A stretch of DNA of 64,000 nucleotides, from contig OX485805.1 of NCBI GenBank assembly GCA_950295325.1, positions 20,259,501 through 20,323,500 on the forward strand. Direction: 5' to 3'. Position 1 is the first letter of the stretch. Every line of letters begins with the position of its first letter. The notes under the pieces are model-generated. The model searched no databases and had not been told where the DNA came from. It saw only the letters and a list, made by a program, of their open reading frames with translations. This document shows, piece after piece, positions 43,530 to 54,907 of the stretch. Position numbers and translations under genes: made by a program. The DNA is from Polytrichum commune (taxonomy: Eukaryota; Streptophyta; Polytrichopsida; Polytrichales; Polytrichaceae).

Positions 43530-43871
43530 TGCTTGCTGAAATGTTAGGTTCAAGCAAGCGAAAACTACAAGACAAATGAAGAGAAAAGAAGTGAAGAGAA
43601 GAGAAGTCAATAGAAATGGAGAGAATGGTCAAACTTGATTTTTTCCAAAAACTGCCTTTTTTATTATTAAAAAAATCCGCACCTCTATTTTTTGGTGCAT
43701 GGTCATTCTTCATGGTCCACATTCGGTTTACACCTAGTGAAGGGCCTATGAACCATGAAAACTAATATTTTAGTAACTCGGACCATGGAAGTCGTCCCAT
43801 GAAGTCGTCCCACGCAAAATAGGCTTCTTACATGGGACGACTTCATGGTCCATAGTGTAAACCGCCCCTAA

Positions 43872-44343
43872 TTTGAGTTATGTTTGTACATCTAATTTGG
43901 TCAAACATGTATGACCCCACTAAATGATTCATATGTATATAAATGAGTTCAATTACTTTAGTGATTTCATAGATTGGGAATGAAGTTGCTAATTTTTTGA
44001 CAAAAACACAACAATATAAGAATATAAGGTAGGATGTCATAAATTTATGTCTTCAACACTCTACATACTACTTAGTATCTTATTTCAACTAACTTACACT
44101 AACTTACTTCAAAGATTGAGTTTGGTTACATGTATTTGACGAGTACCCTACTCCACATATGTTTTCTACATCTTATGATGATAATCGTCCTATATTATCA
44201 GGCCGTCAAATGGCAGATATGGTGCCTTGCTTACAGCTGGAAGGTGAAGAAAACCCACATTGTCCTCAACCTAATGTAAATTGGAATCCCAGTTTAAGTC
44301 TTTTTAACACTCACAACCCTAAACACAAGAGAATTGTGATTAA
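43872..44343. other. Non-coding stretch, including eIF3e 3' flank
   Basis: The right half (44205-44343) is the inverse of 30562-30722, the 3' flank of the eIF3e-like exon. No gene is seen in the left half. Confidence 0.5.
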
Positions 44344-45338
44344 TCACCATACAGTTGATGTTTGAACAACAGTTGTTGTAATTGCAACATTGTTAGTAAG
44401 GGTGTAACTCCGTTGACCTACGAACTTTGTCTTCTCAATGATTTGTTCGTATCTGTAAAACCACAGGTAGGGAACTAATGTCAATTGGCAAATCATTCCA
44501 AACCTCCAAATTGATAGCTCCCACAGTGCCAAGATGACCTCAGATTCCACTATATGAAGCAAATACTTCACAAGTCAAGTTCATGAACTCGTCCTTATAG
44601 AAGTTCTACATAGATTATCCAGAATGATGTCTTTGTTTCACATCAACAACCCGCAAAACTTAAAGATTCATACATTTTTTTGATTGAACTGAATGCAAGA
44701 GATAACACAGGAGTAACTCACATATTTGGATGTTGGATTCCCATGTAATGGATGTAAATGTTACATTCGTCTAGTCACCCAGGACACTCTGTTAGTATGC
44801 TCCTAGAACCTTCTAGTGAAGATGTTTCTAGTAGATGTAGATTGAACGGTATCACATATACTCAGTAAGAAGCTTCAGAATAGTTATCTTAGTAAGTGCA
44901 GTATATCGGAAGAAAGAGTAGTCTCTACCAGATACGGCAATGTACTGTACAATGCATAGGTCAAGAAGATTCACGAGACGTAGGAATAGTATTTTGTAAG
45001 GTGTATAGGTACACATGATAATACAATTTTCTTTCGGTTTGCAGAGTTAATCTCACACAGATACTTGTGTAATTTGATCAACTTTCATCACCATGACAAC
45101 AGTCCCCATCTTTGAATCAATCTTGGCATCTAGTCGGGCATTGTGGATCAGATTCAGAATCCATCTCTCCGCATCATCATAATTCATGTTCAATGTTTGA
45201 GAATGCATGCCAATATGAATGCGCTGGTGGATGCGACAATACGTCTCAATTATGAAGAGTCGGGAAGTTTCAAGAAACTCATCACACAGGGGGGTTGTGA
45301 CAAATCCATTCTTCGACAGTGGCTTTCCCAAGTGGGCG
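44344..45338 (-). pseudogene. eIF3e C-terminal gene fragment, two exons
   Basis: Exon A (45338 to ~45092) encodes [49 protein letters not shown] and [16 protein letters not shown]. This is clearly the PCI-domain end of translation initiation factor 3 subunit e, with substitutions at usually fixed sites (H for D in RIDIG; S for A in LAEKL). Acceptor GATTCAG and donor ATG|GTGATG fit splice sites. Exon B (44452-44344), after acceptor TTTTACAG, encodes YEQIIEKTKFVGQRS and TLTNNVA to the stop. The intron is ~640 bases. No N-terminal exons are visible upstream to 45780, so this is a fragment of a ~440-residue protein rather than a whole gene. Confidence 0.85.
44590..44700. repeat. Duplicate of 46945-47045
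   Basis: TTATCCAGAATGATGTCTTTG and CAAAACTTAAAGATTCATAC with TTGAACTGAATGCA recur at 46958-47040 with few changes. This copy lies inside the eIF3e intron and the other just beyond the 1.15-kb repeat, so a segment here was duplicated. Confidence 0.7.
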
Positions 45339-45782
45339 CTGAATCTCTGGATCATGGTGCACAACTAATTCAAGATAAACATAAGCCCGTGAATTCACCT
45401 AATTCAAGAACGTACAACGACCCCTTTGAATTGGCAAATTAAAAAACGAGTAAACCATTCTACGAATCCTTCAAACCTTCAAATGTAGGTGGACATTGAA
45501 TTCCTGGATGGTGCAGTGAGTTTACCTGGTGGGCAAACACGGACATACCAGCATGCAAACAACATAAATGTTTGCGTTTGAAAAGAAATCACAAGAAAAT
45601 CAGACAGTGAGATTTTGCTGAATTTCACTTATTTGGATCGGTCACAATGATTTGGGCAGCTAATCCAATGTTACTCGTTACGTAGTACTGGTTCATTGCG
45701 TAGCTTGCGTGTGTATATCTCGTATTTGGGAGGTAGCAAGTCATGTTGTATTGGATTTATGAGCAATTGGCAAAGTCTACGC

Positions 45783-46934
45783 GTTGTCGGGTAGAGAGGG
45801 TTCCGCCTTGGGAAAGCACTGGGCTTCTGGCTGCAACTAGATTTTATCGGACCCGTCGAATCTTCTGGTCTTCTAGTCTTCAATTTCTTCAATTTCTTCT
45901 AATCTTCAACCTCTTTCCCGTCGACCTATCATGTTGCGGCTCTATATGGGTAAAGGGTAAGGGTAGTGTGATAAGAAACCACGGGCTTCGGACGGGTAAA
46001 ACGGGACGTCAGAACACGAGCTGACGTCCGAAAGATTGGCTCCTAAATTTTCAAACCCACGGTGACCAGCAATCGCGCCTCACCAGTGGGAACGACAAAA
46101 AACAACCTTGTGGGTGATCAATCCCACTTCGTTGTCACAAACAACCTTGTGGGTGATTAATCCCACTTCGTTGTCACACATGAAACAAATTACGATGCAG
46201 AAATGAAATGCAACTAGCCTCCAAAACCGGCTTGGAATCACACACACAAGAAAAATACAACGTGCCACAAGCAACCACACATTCGAGTCTTGAAGTCTTC
46301 AATTCTTCAATCTGTCCATCTTCTATGGTCGGTCAAAGTCTCAACTCTTCTTTTAAGAACCAACAGACTTCCCTCCACTCAAACAAGCACAAATCTTAAT
46401 TGCTAACTTCCAAAACAACAAGTGAGATCTCTCATGAATCACAAATCCCTCGTATTTTATTTCATATTCTTCTCAAAACAACTCACACCGTGAGCTTCGA
46501 ATCCACTTCTCTCTCTCCACAACTTCTCTCCCACAATAATCACATAACATCTTTCCTTCACCACCTCTCTCTATCCATGCGAGAGACAAAGTTCAATCTT
46601 ATCCTCATCACATGGCTTCTAATCACCCATTGGTCCAAAAAGTAACTCAAGATAAACTAAGTAAGACTAAAAAAGGTAAAGTAAAGGCAACACTAAGAGT
46701 AAATTGTGAGTAAACAAAAGGATAAAGATAACTAAGAGTAAACTATGAGTAAATAAAAAGGTAAGCAACTTCTATCCACTTCTATCCTTAGGTAATGATA
46801 ACTAAAATAAACTATGAGTAAATAAAAAGGTAATCTACTTCTATTCTTTATTATTTTTCTCCAAGACCAAGAATCACAATGCAATATTAAATACGTACAC
46901 ATCTATATAGTGTACGTATTTACATTACGACAAC
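45783..46934 (-). mobile_element. 1.15-kb repeat, inverted relative to 54908-56218
   Basis: Read on the minus strand it starts GTTGTCGTAATGTAAATACG and ends CTCTACCCGACAAC, so the tips GTTGTCG/CGACAAC are inverted. The same text, ~95% alike by eye, stands at 54908-56218 in the other orientation. It has two 39-bp units where the other copy has six, which accounts for the length difference. The left-hand tip contains a palindromic AATACGTACAC...GTGTACGTATT. The short open frames inside are shared but lack known domains. It could be a non-autonomous DNA transposon or a solo LTR, and the class is unresolved. Confidence 0.75.
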
Positions 46935-48181
46935 GTCCTTGTAAAGGTTCTCCAAAGATTATCCAGAATGGTATTTTTTGTTTCAAATCAACAATCCACA
47001 AAACTTAAAGATTCATACACTTTCATATTGAACTAAATGCAGATGGGCTTCCCCCGGGTAGTGAAGGAGGCGTGCCCGGGGCGGGGCCCAACCCAGGGAA
47101 AATGTGATCTAGCCTGGGGTGTGAAGCGTCCCTCATTCACACTAATATTAGAGGTTGGTGTCATCTCCTTTTTTGACATTTGTAACATTATAATGGTATA
47201 AAAACATTTGTTTCAAAGATATCTCCATTGTAGTTGCACATATGTTATGAAGAGAATTAAGGGTAGATCCTCACTTGAGCCTAATCTGCACCCCAAAAAA
47301 AACCAGTTGTTGTAGTTAATTTGATTTGTCAAAGCTAAGCATTCCACTTACTTTGCAAGATAGTTAAGACCAAAAATTTGTACACAGATCTATCAAATTT
47401 TCCACTTTACTTGTCAAAACACTTAATTAAGCTCATGTATAGCAAAAATAAACCATGTCCACTATGTAATGTAACTCGTGTGGACTCTTCTTTGGAGTTA
47501 CAATGCACATACACATTATGACATGATGAAATTGCAAGGGTGGGGTGGAGACTGGGATATCATGTCTACAAGTTGTCATTCACTTTTAAGCCTTCTTTCT
47601 TCCGAGTCCCTTTTAATAAGAAGCTCACATTTCCCGAATGAGAAGAACCGACTGAATAAGCTACCCAAGAAAGCAGGACTTTGTGCCCACTTTGAGTTTG
47701 AGAAATAACCGGTTGAAGTTCAAGACTTCAGGTTAATTACCCATTATTTTATAGGAATTCATAACCTTACTAAGGAGGGGGCATATGTTCCGTGGAACTC
47801 CCGGACATGTTCAAAGTATTATGAACCAATCACATCAACTATTGGCATCTATATGAATTCAGTTTGAATTTGGGTCAAGACCTGGCTACCGCCATATATC
47901 CATATTATTAATAATTTAATACTTACTTAGCCATGCCGTGCTTAGCATTAGTATGCCTTGGATAATAGCCTAGCTCATGTGAGTTGTACAACTATAGTGA
48001 CTTCAAGAAATGAGTCAATGCCCCTATCAAGGAGCATTGATGGGGGCTAGCCGGGAAACATTAAGGCGGATGAAGCCGAGCAAAAAAATCTATTGTGCCT
48101 CATGCACTCTTAACACATGCCACATGGCACTTTGCCTAAATAATATCTACATTGTGAGTTAAGATCACAAATGTGCATGTA
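46935..48181. other. Non-coding stretch
   Basis: After the duplicate block (46945-47045) I see only unique sequence, with a GC-rich patch at 47048-47098 and short frames without domains. Confidence 0.5.
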
Positions 48182-49400
48182 CCCTTATAGACTCATTTTT
48201 GAGGTGGCTTGTGGAGCAACTTCACATGAGTGTAGAACATACATGAGTGTAGAGAAATTAGTGTTTTTTGATGAATCTTTTTGTGATTTCTCTTCTCTTC
48301 CTTCTTGTGGACCATACTATGGAGAATAGGAATTAGAATTGGCATGATGAAGCCAATTTCAGGAGACAAAGTGAGAGATATTGTTGCTCTTTTGATGAAA
48401 GGGAAGAGTACAAGAGTGGTTGCGAAGTCATTGGGTTTCTCACAGAGTACGGTGAATAGAGTGAGGAAGAAACATTGTCGTGACTTAGAATTGCCAAAAC
48501 GAGGTGCTCCAAAGATTCTTAGCACTTCAAAGAGACGACGTGCTGTGCGTTTGGTCACGGTTGGAGGGCTGGAAACGGCAGTACAAGCAGCAAAAGTGTT
48601 GAGGGAGGGTAGAGAAGTGGGTTTCTGTGATAACACTTTGCGGTCTGCTTTGAGAGATGCTGGATTGAGTGCATGTGAGAAGATTCCTAAGCCTTGTTTG
48701 TCACATAAAAATGTACGAGAGAGGCTACGATTTGCAAGAATTCATGAAGAGTGGACAATAGAGGTTTGGAAGAGAGTTGTATTCAGTGATGAAACGAAGA
48801 TAAATCGTTTCAATGCGGATGGGAGGACTTGGTGTTGGGTCAATGACCAAAAAACTTCCCTAATCATGCGGTGAAGCAAACAGTGAAGCATGGTGGAGGG
48901 TCTTTGATGCTATGGAGTTGTATGACAACAAGAGGTGTAGGCGATTTACTAAAGGTGGATGGGTGTATAAATGTGAAGGACTATATTACAATCTTGCATG
49001 GAGATTTGTACTTGAGTTTAGAGAGATTAGGATACTTGAACCTCGATAACGTCATTTTCCAGCATGATAATGCTCCTATACATAAGGCAAAGATTGTTCA
49101 TAAATGGTTCTTAGAGCAACCATTCACTATTTTAGAGTGGCCAACTCAATCCCCAGACCTAAATCCCATAGAACATGTTTGGGCAATTCTCAAACATCGT
49201 TTGAATTCCTATCCAACTCCTCCTGTAGGTCTTTTGCAATTATGGGAGCGTGTGGAGGAGACTTATAAGACGATCACTACAGAGCAGTGTGAGATTGTAT
49301 GCTAGCATGCCAGATCGAATTGCAGCTGTTTTGGCTGCTCGTGGAAAGTGGACAAGATTTTGACCACTCTTTCTATAACGCCTCAAAAAATGAGTCTATG
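48182..49400 (+). mobile_element. Tc1-like DNA transposon (DD34E)
   Basis: The left end CCCTTATAGACTCATTTTTG and the inverse of the right end CATAGACTCATTTTTTGAGG are ~20-base inverted repeats flanked by TA (48180-48181 and 49401-49402). It is 1219 bp, the usual Tc1 size, with one transposase gene covering most of it. Confidence 0.88.
48344..49363 (+). pseudogene. Tc1-like transposase with two frameshifts
   Basis: From ATG 48344 (MMKPISGDKVRDIV), an N-terminal helix-turn-helix (STRVVAKSLGFSQSTVNRV) is followed by a second DNA-binding part (GFCDNTLRSALRDAGL). The DDE_3 catalytic domain has FSDETK (first Asp), FQHDNAPIHKA (second Asp) and SPDLNPIEHVW (Glu). Thirty-four residues separate the second Asp and the Glu, giving DD34E. 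A one-base loss in the A-run near 48850 shifts the frame, and another shift near 49295 precedes the end (SMPDRIAAVLAARGKW, stop 49361-49363). DD34E Tc1 transposases are typical of animals and fungi. Plants mostly carry DD39D mariner-like ones. Confidence 0.9.
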
Positions 49401-49562
49401 TACATAGTCAACTTTGGCACTATGTATTTTTTTAATCTAGTGGCAATTTCTTTTCAATTTTCTTGAGGTTGTCAGTTACTTCATGCTCTCAAACTTTCAT
49501 GTTCAAAATTTATTGCTTTGATTCTTCATACTCTCTACGTTGTTACTTTTCTAAATCAAATA

Positions 49563-49592
49563 CCCTCATAGATTCATTTCTTGAAGTCACTG
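49563..49592 (+). mobile_element. Lone Tc1-like terminal repeat
   Basis: After a TA, CCCTCATAGATTCATTTCTTGAAG resembles the left end of the adjacent Tc1-like element in the same orientation. No partner end was found. Confidence 0.5.
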
Positions 49593-49599
49593 TAGATTA

Positions 49600-51980
49600 A
49601 TTTTAGATGCTAGGTGTACACCTAGATGGGCCCTACTACACTTCCTCCAATGGAATGAAATTGCTTTTAAAGTCCAAGAAGCCAAGAGGCCGATGAGAGC
49701 CAACCTAGTGGGACCACTGCAACCCAACCATGGCTCGTACATGATGATTTCAATGCATATTAGTTTAGGCATAGTTAATCATTAAGTGCCTAGTTGTTAA
49801 GAGCATGGACATTCAAATGTGACTAACATGATTGTTGTTGGAGGCTCTAACAAAAAATAAAGTTGGCCTATGCATGGTGTTCTAGTGCGTCAATCTTTGA
49901 TTCATATTATACTCATCTCATGTGCCAAGCTACTTCCACATTATAAGATTGGCGAGGTTGTGGAATCTTTTGCGCCTGTCTCGTACCAAAGGGACCAACT
50001 GGGTGGAAAACCGGCAACTCACTATGTGACTTGTTGGGATACTTACCTTAAACACCAAAACGGGTGGCTGGTCTCACCCAAAACCATTATATTTCAAGTG
50101 AACACACCTCATCAATTGAGTAATGTAATGTTTGAAGAATAAACCTCAAACTAATAAAGAAAAACCAAAAGATGTCAACATGTAACCGGTTGGACTTGGA
50201 AACACTAGGATCTTGACCGATTATACCAAAAATCTTCCCGGACAATGATGTTATCTTTAAACAATATATCCATAGAAGGATATGATATTTAGCATCAGAG
50301 AAGGGTTCACGAACTTGAGCAGAGAAAGGAGGAAGAGAGCGGAGCGAAACCCTGTAGGAGAGTAAGCGGAGCGGCAAAGCGCTGTAAGACCTGAGAGGCC
50401 ATCGGAGGTAAGGGGGAAAGAGACAAGAGTGGAAGCGGCAACCTTGCTGCTCCTCAAAACTCTTTCCCCCCAGCCACCCACCTCCTCGGAGTCCGAAGGG
50501 GCACCGTGATCCACAACCACCTCAACGTGCGACCCCCTCAGCATAAAAATACATTGTTAGACACGTCAAACACCACACTCTCTCCTCCGAATCCCTCCGA
50601 AACCAGACATTGAAAGATAATAGACCCACTGCCGTAGTACATTGTAGGAGCTACCTCCCCCTGCTACCACCAGATCTACACTCAAACACATACTTAGAGT
50701 GATAGATAGTGAGATCTCCGCAAAGAATAATACACTGCTTTTTTTTTCGAAATTAGACCCCCCAGAGGCTGAAGAGTACACTGGAGGTCAAATAAAGAGA
50801 TATTAGTGTAGAAAGATCATATTGCTTTGTTGAGGCGACAACACCAGCGGTGATCGCACCAAGAACACTAAGGCGACACAACACCAGGACGTGTTGCCGG
50901 CTAAGGAGCTGCATCAACTCACCACCGAGCGACACCTACCCTCACAGACACATCAGACTAGGAGACAGGGCCATCGAAATCTAAAGCGCTTGATCTACAA
51001 ACAAGGAGTTGCGGACGGCCAAAGAACTTCAATACACACACCGCCAAAGAGAAGCTCAAACCCCCTTTCTAGCATCTAGATCATACGAGTGTTTTATTTC
51101 TTGAAAGCATCTTGATTAGATTCACAATAGATAGCATCAGGTCCAGATAGTGAAAGTGGAACTAGCCTAAAAAACCCAGCTCAGATCCACAAGGCATAAA
51201 CATCTTTTGAAAACATCAAGTAACTTTGAGGGAAGGTGCTAGATTAGATGAACTGCTTTATCTCTTGAAAGCATTTGAATAGCATAAGATCTAGTGAGGA
51301 ACCTTAGATCAGCAAAACCCCCACACAGAAATCGTAGAAACCATCATCAAAATTTGTTATACAAAACAGCAAGGCTACAAGCTCTTGTTTTTTCCTTGAA
51401 ATATAAATCTGGATCTGCATTATGAAATTATAAAGACCTGATAGCACATATATGTGAGAAAACCTTAGCAGACGTGAGACTTTATTTTAAATCAGCTTTA
51501 TCAAATCTTTGCTGGGACTGTGCCAATAAGGGTGGAAAGTGAATTTTGTTGCTAAAGCATAACTCGACGAACGGGAGGTGGAGAGCTGATGGACGAGAAA
51601 GGACTGCTGCGACTAATGTTGTGAAGAGCTGCAGGTCGTAAGAGCCAACCGCTGCCCAAAATCACTAGCAAGAAGTGCTGCTGAGAACGGGTAGTTGTTG
51701 TCTACTGTTGTTGTTGGCTGCTACTACTGTTGCTGTCACGAAGCCGATGATAACACTGAGGCTACTGAGGTTGCTACATCTAATAGCCCACAAGTCTCAA
51801 GGTAAAGTTTTTAACTACCCATCAATTACATAGATGCATACAGAAATAAAAAAAATACTCACTTAGTAAATAGCCACATAGCAAATCATTTTGTTTTAGA
51901 ATAGGAGACAGAATGAAGGTTGCAAATGCAACCAACTTTGTTTTTGTTCTTTGGCTCCTTGTAGCTACCCGATATTGAAG
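49600..51980. other. Non-coding stretch
   Basis: No gene with a recognisable domain. Open frames at 49870-50142 and 50087-51079 are unsupported. Sequence around 50300-50540 is GC-richer and has an LTR-like look but no defined ends. Confidence 0.45.
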
Positions 51981-51984
51981 TATC

Positions 51985-52045
51985 TTTCACCGTTGTCGGG
52001 TAGAGAAGTCTTTGCTTTGGCAAAATACTGGATTTTTCGTTGCAA
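51985..52045 (-). mobile_element. Diverged end of the GTTGTCG repeat
   Basis: GTTGTCGGGTAGAGAAGTCT followed by GGCAAAATACTGGATTTTTC corresponds to the start at 45783 (GTTGTCGGGTAGAGAGGGTT), about 75% alike. Only one end is recognisable. Confidence 0.55.
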
Positions 52046-52904
52046 TTAGTTTTAAGACATGAGAGACTAGGATAAAGTAAGAAGTATTCATCCTTGAATA
52101 CATCGTATATACAAACTCATATAAGTCTTGCACATACCTTCAAAATCCCGGATCTCTCTCTAAAATTATAGTCAAACTTCAAATAACCACCAAATTATCA
52201 TAAATACTCCAATTCAAGAGTGCTTTAGCATTGTGGAAAGCTATCAAAGTGCTTAACAAAATAAAAGAGAAATGAAATGTTAGTAAGGTACTATCCGAGG
52301 TCCATAGCTCGTCAAAGGTCATACTTCCAAATACAGTGTTAGCTGCACCCCCCTTCACTTCACAGGACGCTCTGGCTTCATATAAATTTTGCTAACGCTA
52401 AGTGTTAGCTTCTTGGAAGCTAACAACATCACATATGTTCTCTAAAAAATTCATCTTCAAAATCCTTACAAAAAAATTTCTATGCTCTGTTGAAGTTGGT
52501 ACACACTTTCATTCTTGAATCTAGTTGGCAGCTCAACACCCTCTCGCCTTGAAAGCCATAACTCTCTCTTTAAAACTCTAAATCAAGAAGTATAAAGCTC
52601 CATAGAGAGCTGATACAATAACACTTTACTTGCTCAAAGTTTATAAACAAAAATACTATACATAAATTTCTACAAGCTTTTAAAGTCATGATCTTCTAAA
52701 TTTCATTACAACAAATATTGTTCAACTCTAATACTCATAGAAATCACATACAAAATTCAAATAGAATGTGCTATATCATTTTGGAACCACACCGACAAGA
52801 CGTATAAATTCTTAAAATTTCATAGAAAAATTCCAAGTACACACTGAATTCTCCCTCCTCAGACATTACTCCCAAAATTCAACTAAAACCCCCTTGAGGA
52901 GAGA

Positions 52905-53335
52905 GAGGTCCGACCCCTTAGCCTCCTTTCAAAGTCAACATTAACCCACACCTATCTCACACGGGCTTTAATAAACCATTCGCTAATCCCCATTAGCTTA
53001 CTCATCCTTATCTGTCCCTTATCTTAGTCATAAGGCATCAAAAGTCTACCAAAATGATAAATTATTTATACCTTTCAATTACCAAATTTCAAACACACAA
53101 GATGAAGTTTAAAGAGAGAAGGGACCCGACCCCTTAGCCTCCTTCCAAAGTCAACACTAGCCCAAACTTATGTCACATGGGCTTCAACAAACTATTGGTT
53201 AATCTCCATTAGCTTAGTCATCCTTATTTATTCATTATCTTAGTCATAAGGTATAAAAAATCTACCAAAATGGTAAACTATTTCTACCTTTCATTTACCA
53301 AACTTCAAGCATACAAGATGAAGTTTAAAAACATT
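52905..53335. repeat. 216-bp tandem duplication
   Basis: CGACCCCTTAGCCTCCTTTC at 52911 recurs at 53127 (one change). The following ~200 bases (AAAGTCAACA, CATTAGCTTA, TCATCCTTAT, AAGATGAAGTTTAAA) repeat in order. Non-coding. Confidence 0.9.
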
Positions 53336-53402
53336 AAAAAAACTAAACATATAACCTCAAATATATTTTTAAATGATATTGAAAATAATTCCAAAAAGAA
53401 TT

Positions 53403-53828
53403 TCACTCCAACTGCAAGAACTTAAGGATGCGTCGAGGAATAACTGCAACGAAGTCCATACGATCAGCCTTAGACAAACAATTAACTGGACCTTCAAGCC
53501 AACGTTGATAACCGCGACTTGTTTTGATAGGCCTAAGACAACAAGAATATTGATCATCATTTAAGCCTTCAAAAATTCCTCCGAACATCACATCTCGAGT
53601 GTCAGGTTCAACACACCCAACTTGCAACAAAATTACCAATGCACGAGCATCTTGTTGAAGGTTTCCGTGCCACCGCTGCTCCACACGAGATTGCTTTGAC
53701 GGCCGAGAAGGCCCAGCTTCTTCTTGAGGACATTTGTGTAGTGATGCAGGACTAGATGGCAAAAGACTGCGAATCGGCAGTTGAGATAGTAAAAAAATCA
53801 AGGTCAAGCTCTGGTTGAAGTTTTTCAT
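53403..53828 (-). CDS. Hypothetical 141-residue frame
   Basis: It runs from ATG 53828 to the stop at 53403. The first ~30 residues are hydrophobic (LTLIFLLSQLPIRSLL) and could act as a signal peptide or be noise. The rest is mixed, without known motifs (RDVMFGGIFEGLNDDQ, NCLSKADRMDF). An overlapping frame from ATG near 53861 also reads plausibly. No copy elsewhere in the window. A gene remnant is possible. Confidence 0.25.
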   Translation of the reverse strand: MKNFNQSLTLIFLLSQLPIRSLLPSSPASLHKCPQEEAGPSRPSKQSRVEQRWHGNLQQDARALVILLQVGCVEPDTRDVMFGGIFEGLNDDQYSCCLRPIKTSRGYQRWLEGPVNCLSKADRMDFVAVIPRRILKFLQLE

Positions 53829-54087
53829 CTTGACTCTCAGAATGAACTTTCCAATTCGACATGTTGAAAAAATTAATCAAAATAACTACATTAAACTGGT
53901 GAAGCTCTAAAATGGTATTTTTATGATAACATAAATACTTTATAACAAGAAAACGTCATCTTAAAGCTTCCTTAAAAGGTATGTTTCTTTCTGCCAATCA
54001 ATTTTCATTCAAACAAAAATAAAACAAATAATGTATAAACAATGGATGGGACATAAATCCCTTCGGCATGCTCCGATAAACGCCAAG

Positions 54088-54300
54088 CCGCAGAAGCCCA
54101 ACTGGTAAAGTGTTTCAAACGTCATAGCACTGGTCCGGGTTCAAAACCCTTTGAACTTGTATGAATGGGCGAATGGCCACGTGACTTGGTACTACTGGTA
54201 AAAACTAGGCATGAAACTACCAGTTGGCGCCACCTACCCCCTGAGCATGCTAGAAGACGCAAAGACTCCAAGTTTCGTGGTTATAACCACGGCTCTTTTT
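54088..54300 (+). mobile_element. tRNA-derived SINE
   Basis: A tRNA-like head with AACTGGTAAAGTG and a B box GGTCCGGGTTCAAAACCC, then GAACTTGTATGA, CACGTGACTTGG and AAAAACTAGGCA. The same order (GGTCCGGGTTCGACTCCC, AAGTTCGTGTGA, CACATGACTTGG, TTCTAGGCA) stands on the minus strand at 63190-63310. These are therefore two members of one family. The T-rich end near 54350-54380 may be the tail. Confidence 0.6.
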
Positions 54301-54907
54301 CTTTCCCCTTCATTCCTCTGATCTCCCCCTTCCCTTTTGTCTATACTTTTATTATTATTGTTTATTTATTTTTATTAAGTCATGTTCTTAAACCATTCCA
54401 TACTATATTTACATATTAAATCATTTCTTGCACTACACTGTGTCAACTCTCACACCCCATAGAAATGCTACTCAAATTGTTGTCTTAACATTAAAAATAC
54501 ATATGTATAAAACTTAAACAAATTATGGGCCTATAAAAACAAACTAAAACATAACTCTAGAAAACTCCTAATCATTAATAGGCTTAAATACATAAATAAA
54601 ATCATTTTCTTCCTAGTAACACCTCCCCTCCAAGCCCCACTTCTTTATAAGTGGAATGTGATTATATATAGGAACAAAAGAATAACAACGAAATATACAA
54701 CGAAATATACAACGATTAATAACATACATTCATTTTATCTTTGTAGAATGGCCTACTCAAGAAGCTTGGACAAATCTTTTGACGGTGCTAGAGATATGGA
54801 AGTCTCACAATATCTTCATATAACATATAATTCTAGCACTCTCTGCATCGATAGCATTTATCACATGTCTAGCCATGGCAGTTGCCTCAGGGTTATCTCT
54901 CACCGGT
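54301..54907. other. Non-coding stretch
   Basis: AT-rich with no feature apart from a few ACGAAATATACA repeats at 54688-54712. Confidence 0.5.

Larger units (their letters stand above)
40367..43868. mobile_element. PIF/Harbinger transposon, full length
   Basis: The left end GGGGCGCTTTACACTATGGA continuing CCATGAAGTCGTCCCA is matched by the inverse of the right end with one mismatch over 36 bases. The 3-bp target duplication TAA flanks it (40364-40366 and 43869-43871), typical for this superfamily. Two convergent genes are inside: a Myb/SANT-like partner on plus and the DDE transposase on minus. GTCGTCCC repeats near both ends (40394-40450 and 43788-43845) may be transposase-binding sites. 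It is 3502 bp. Both genes carry inactivating changes. Confidence 0.95.

Noticed and set aside
46400-46645. 81-residue frame shared with 55170-55427
   Set aside because: Identity follows from the repeat copies; serine/leucine-rich, no domain, and open on a region that also reads in other frames.
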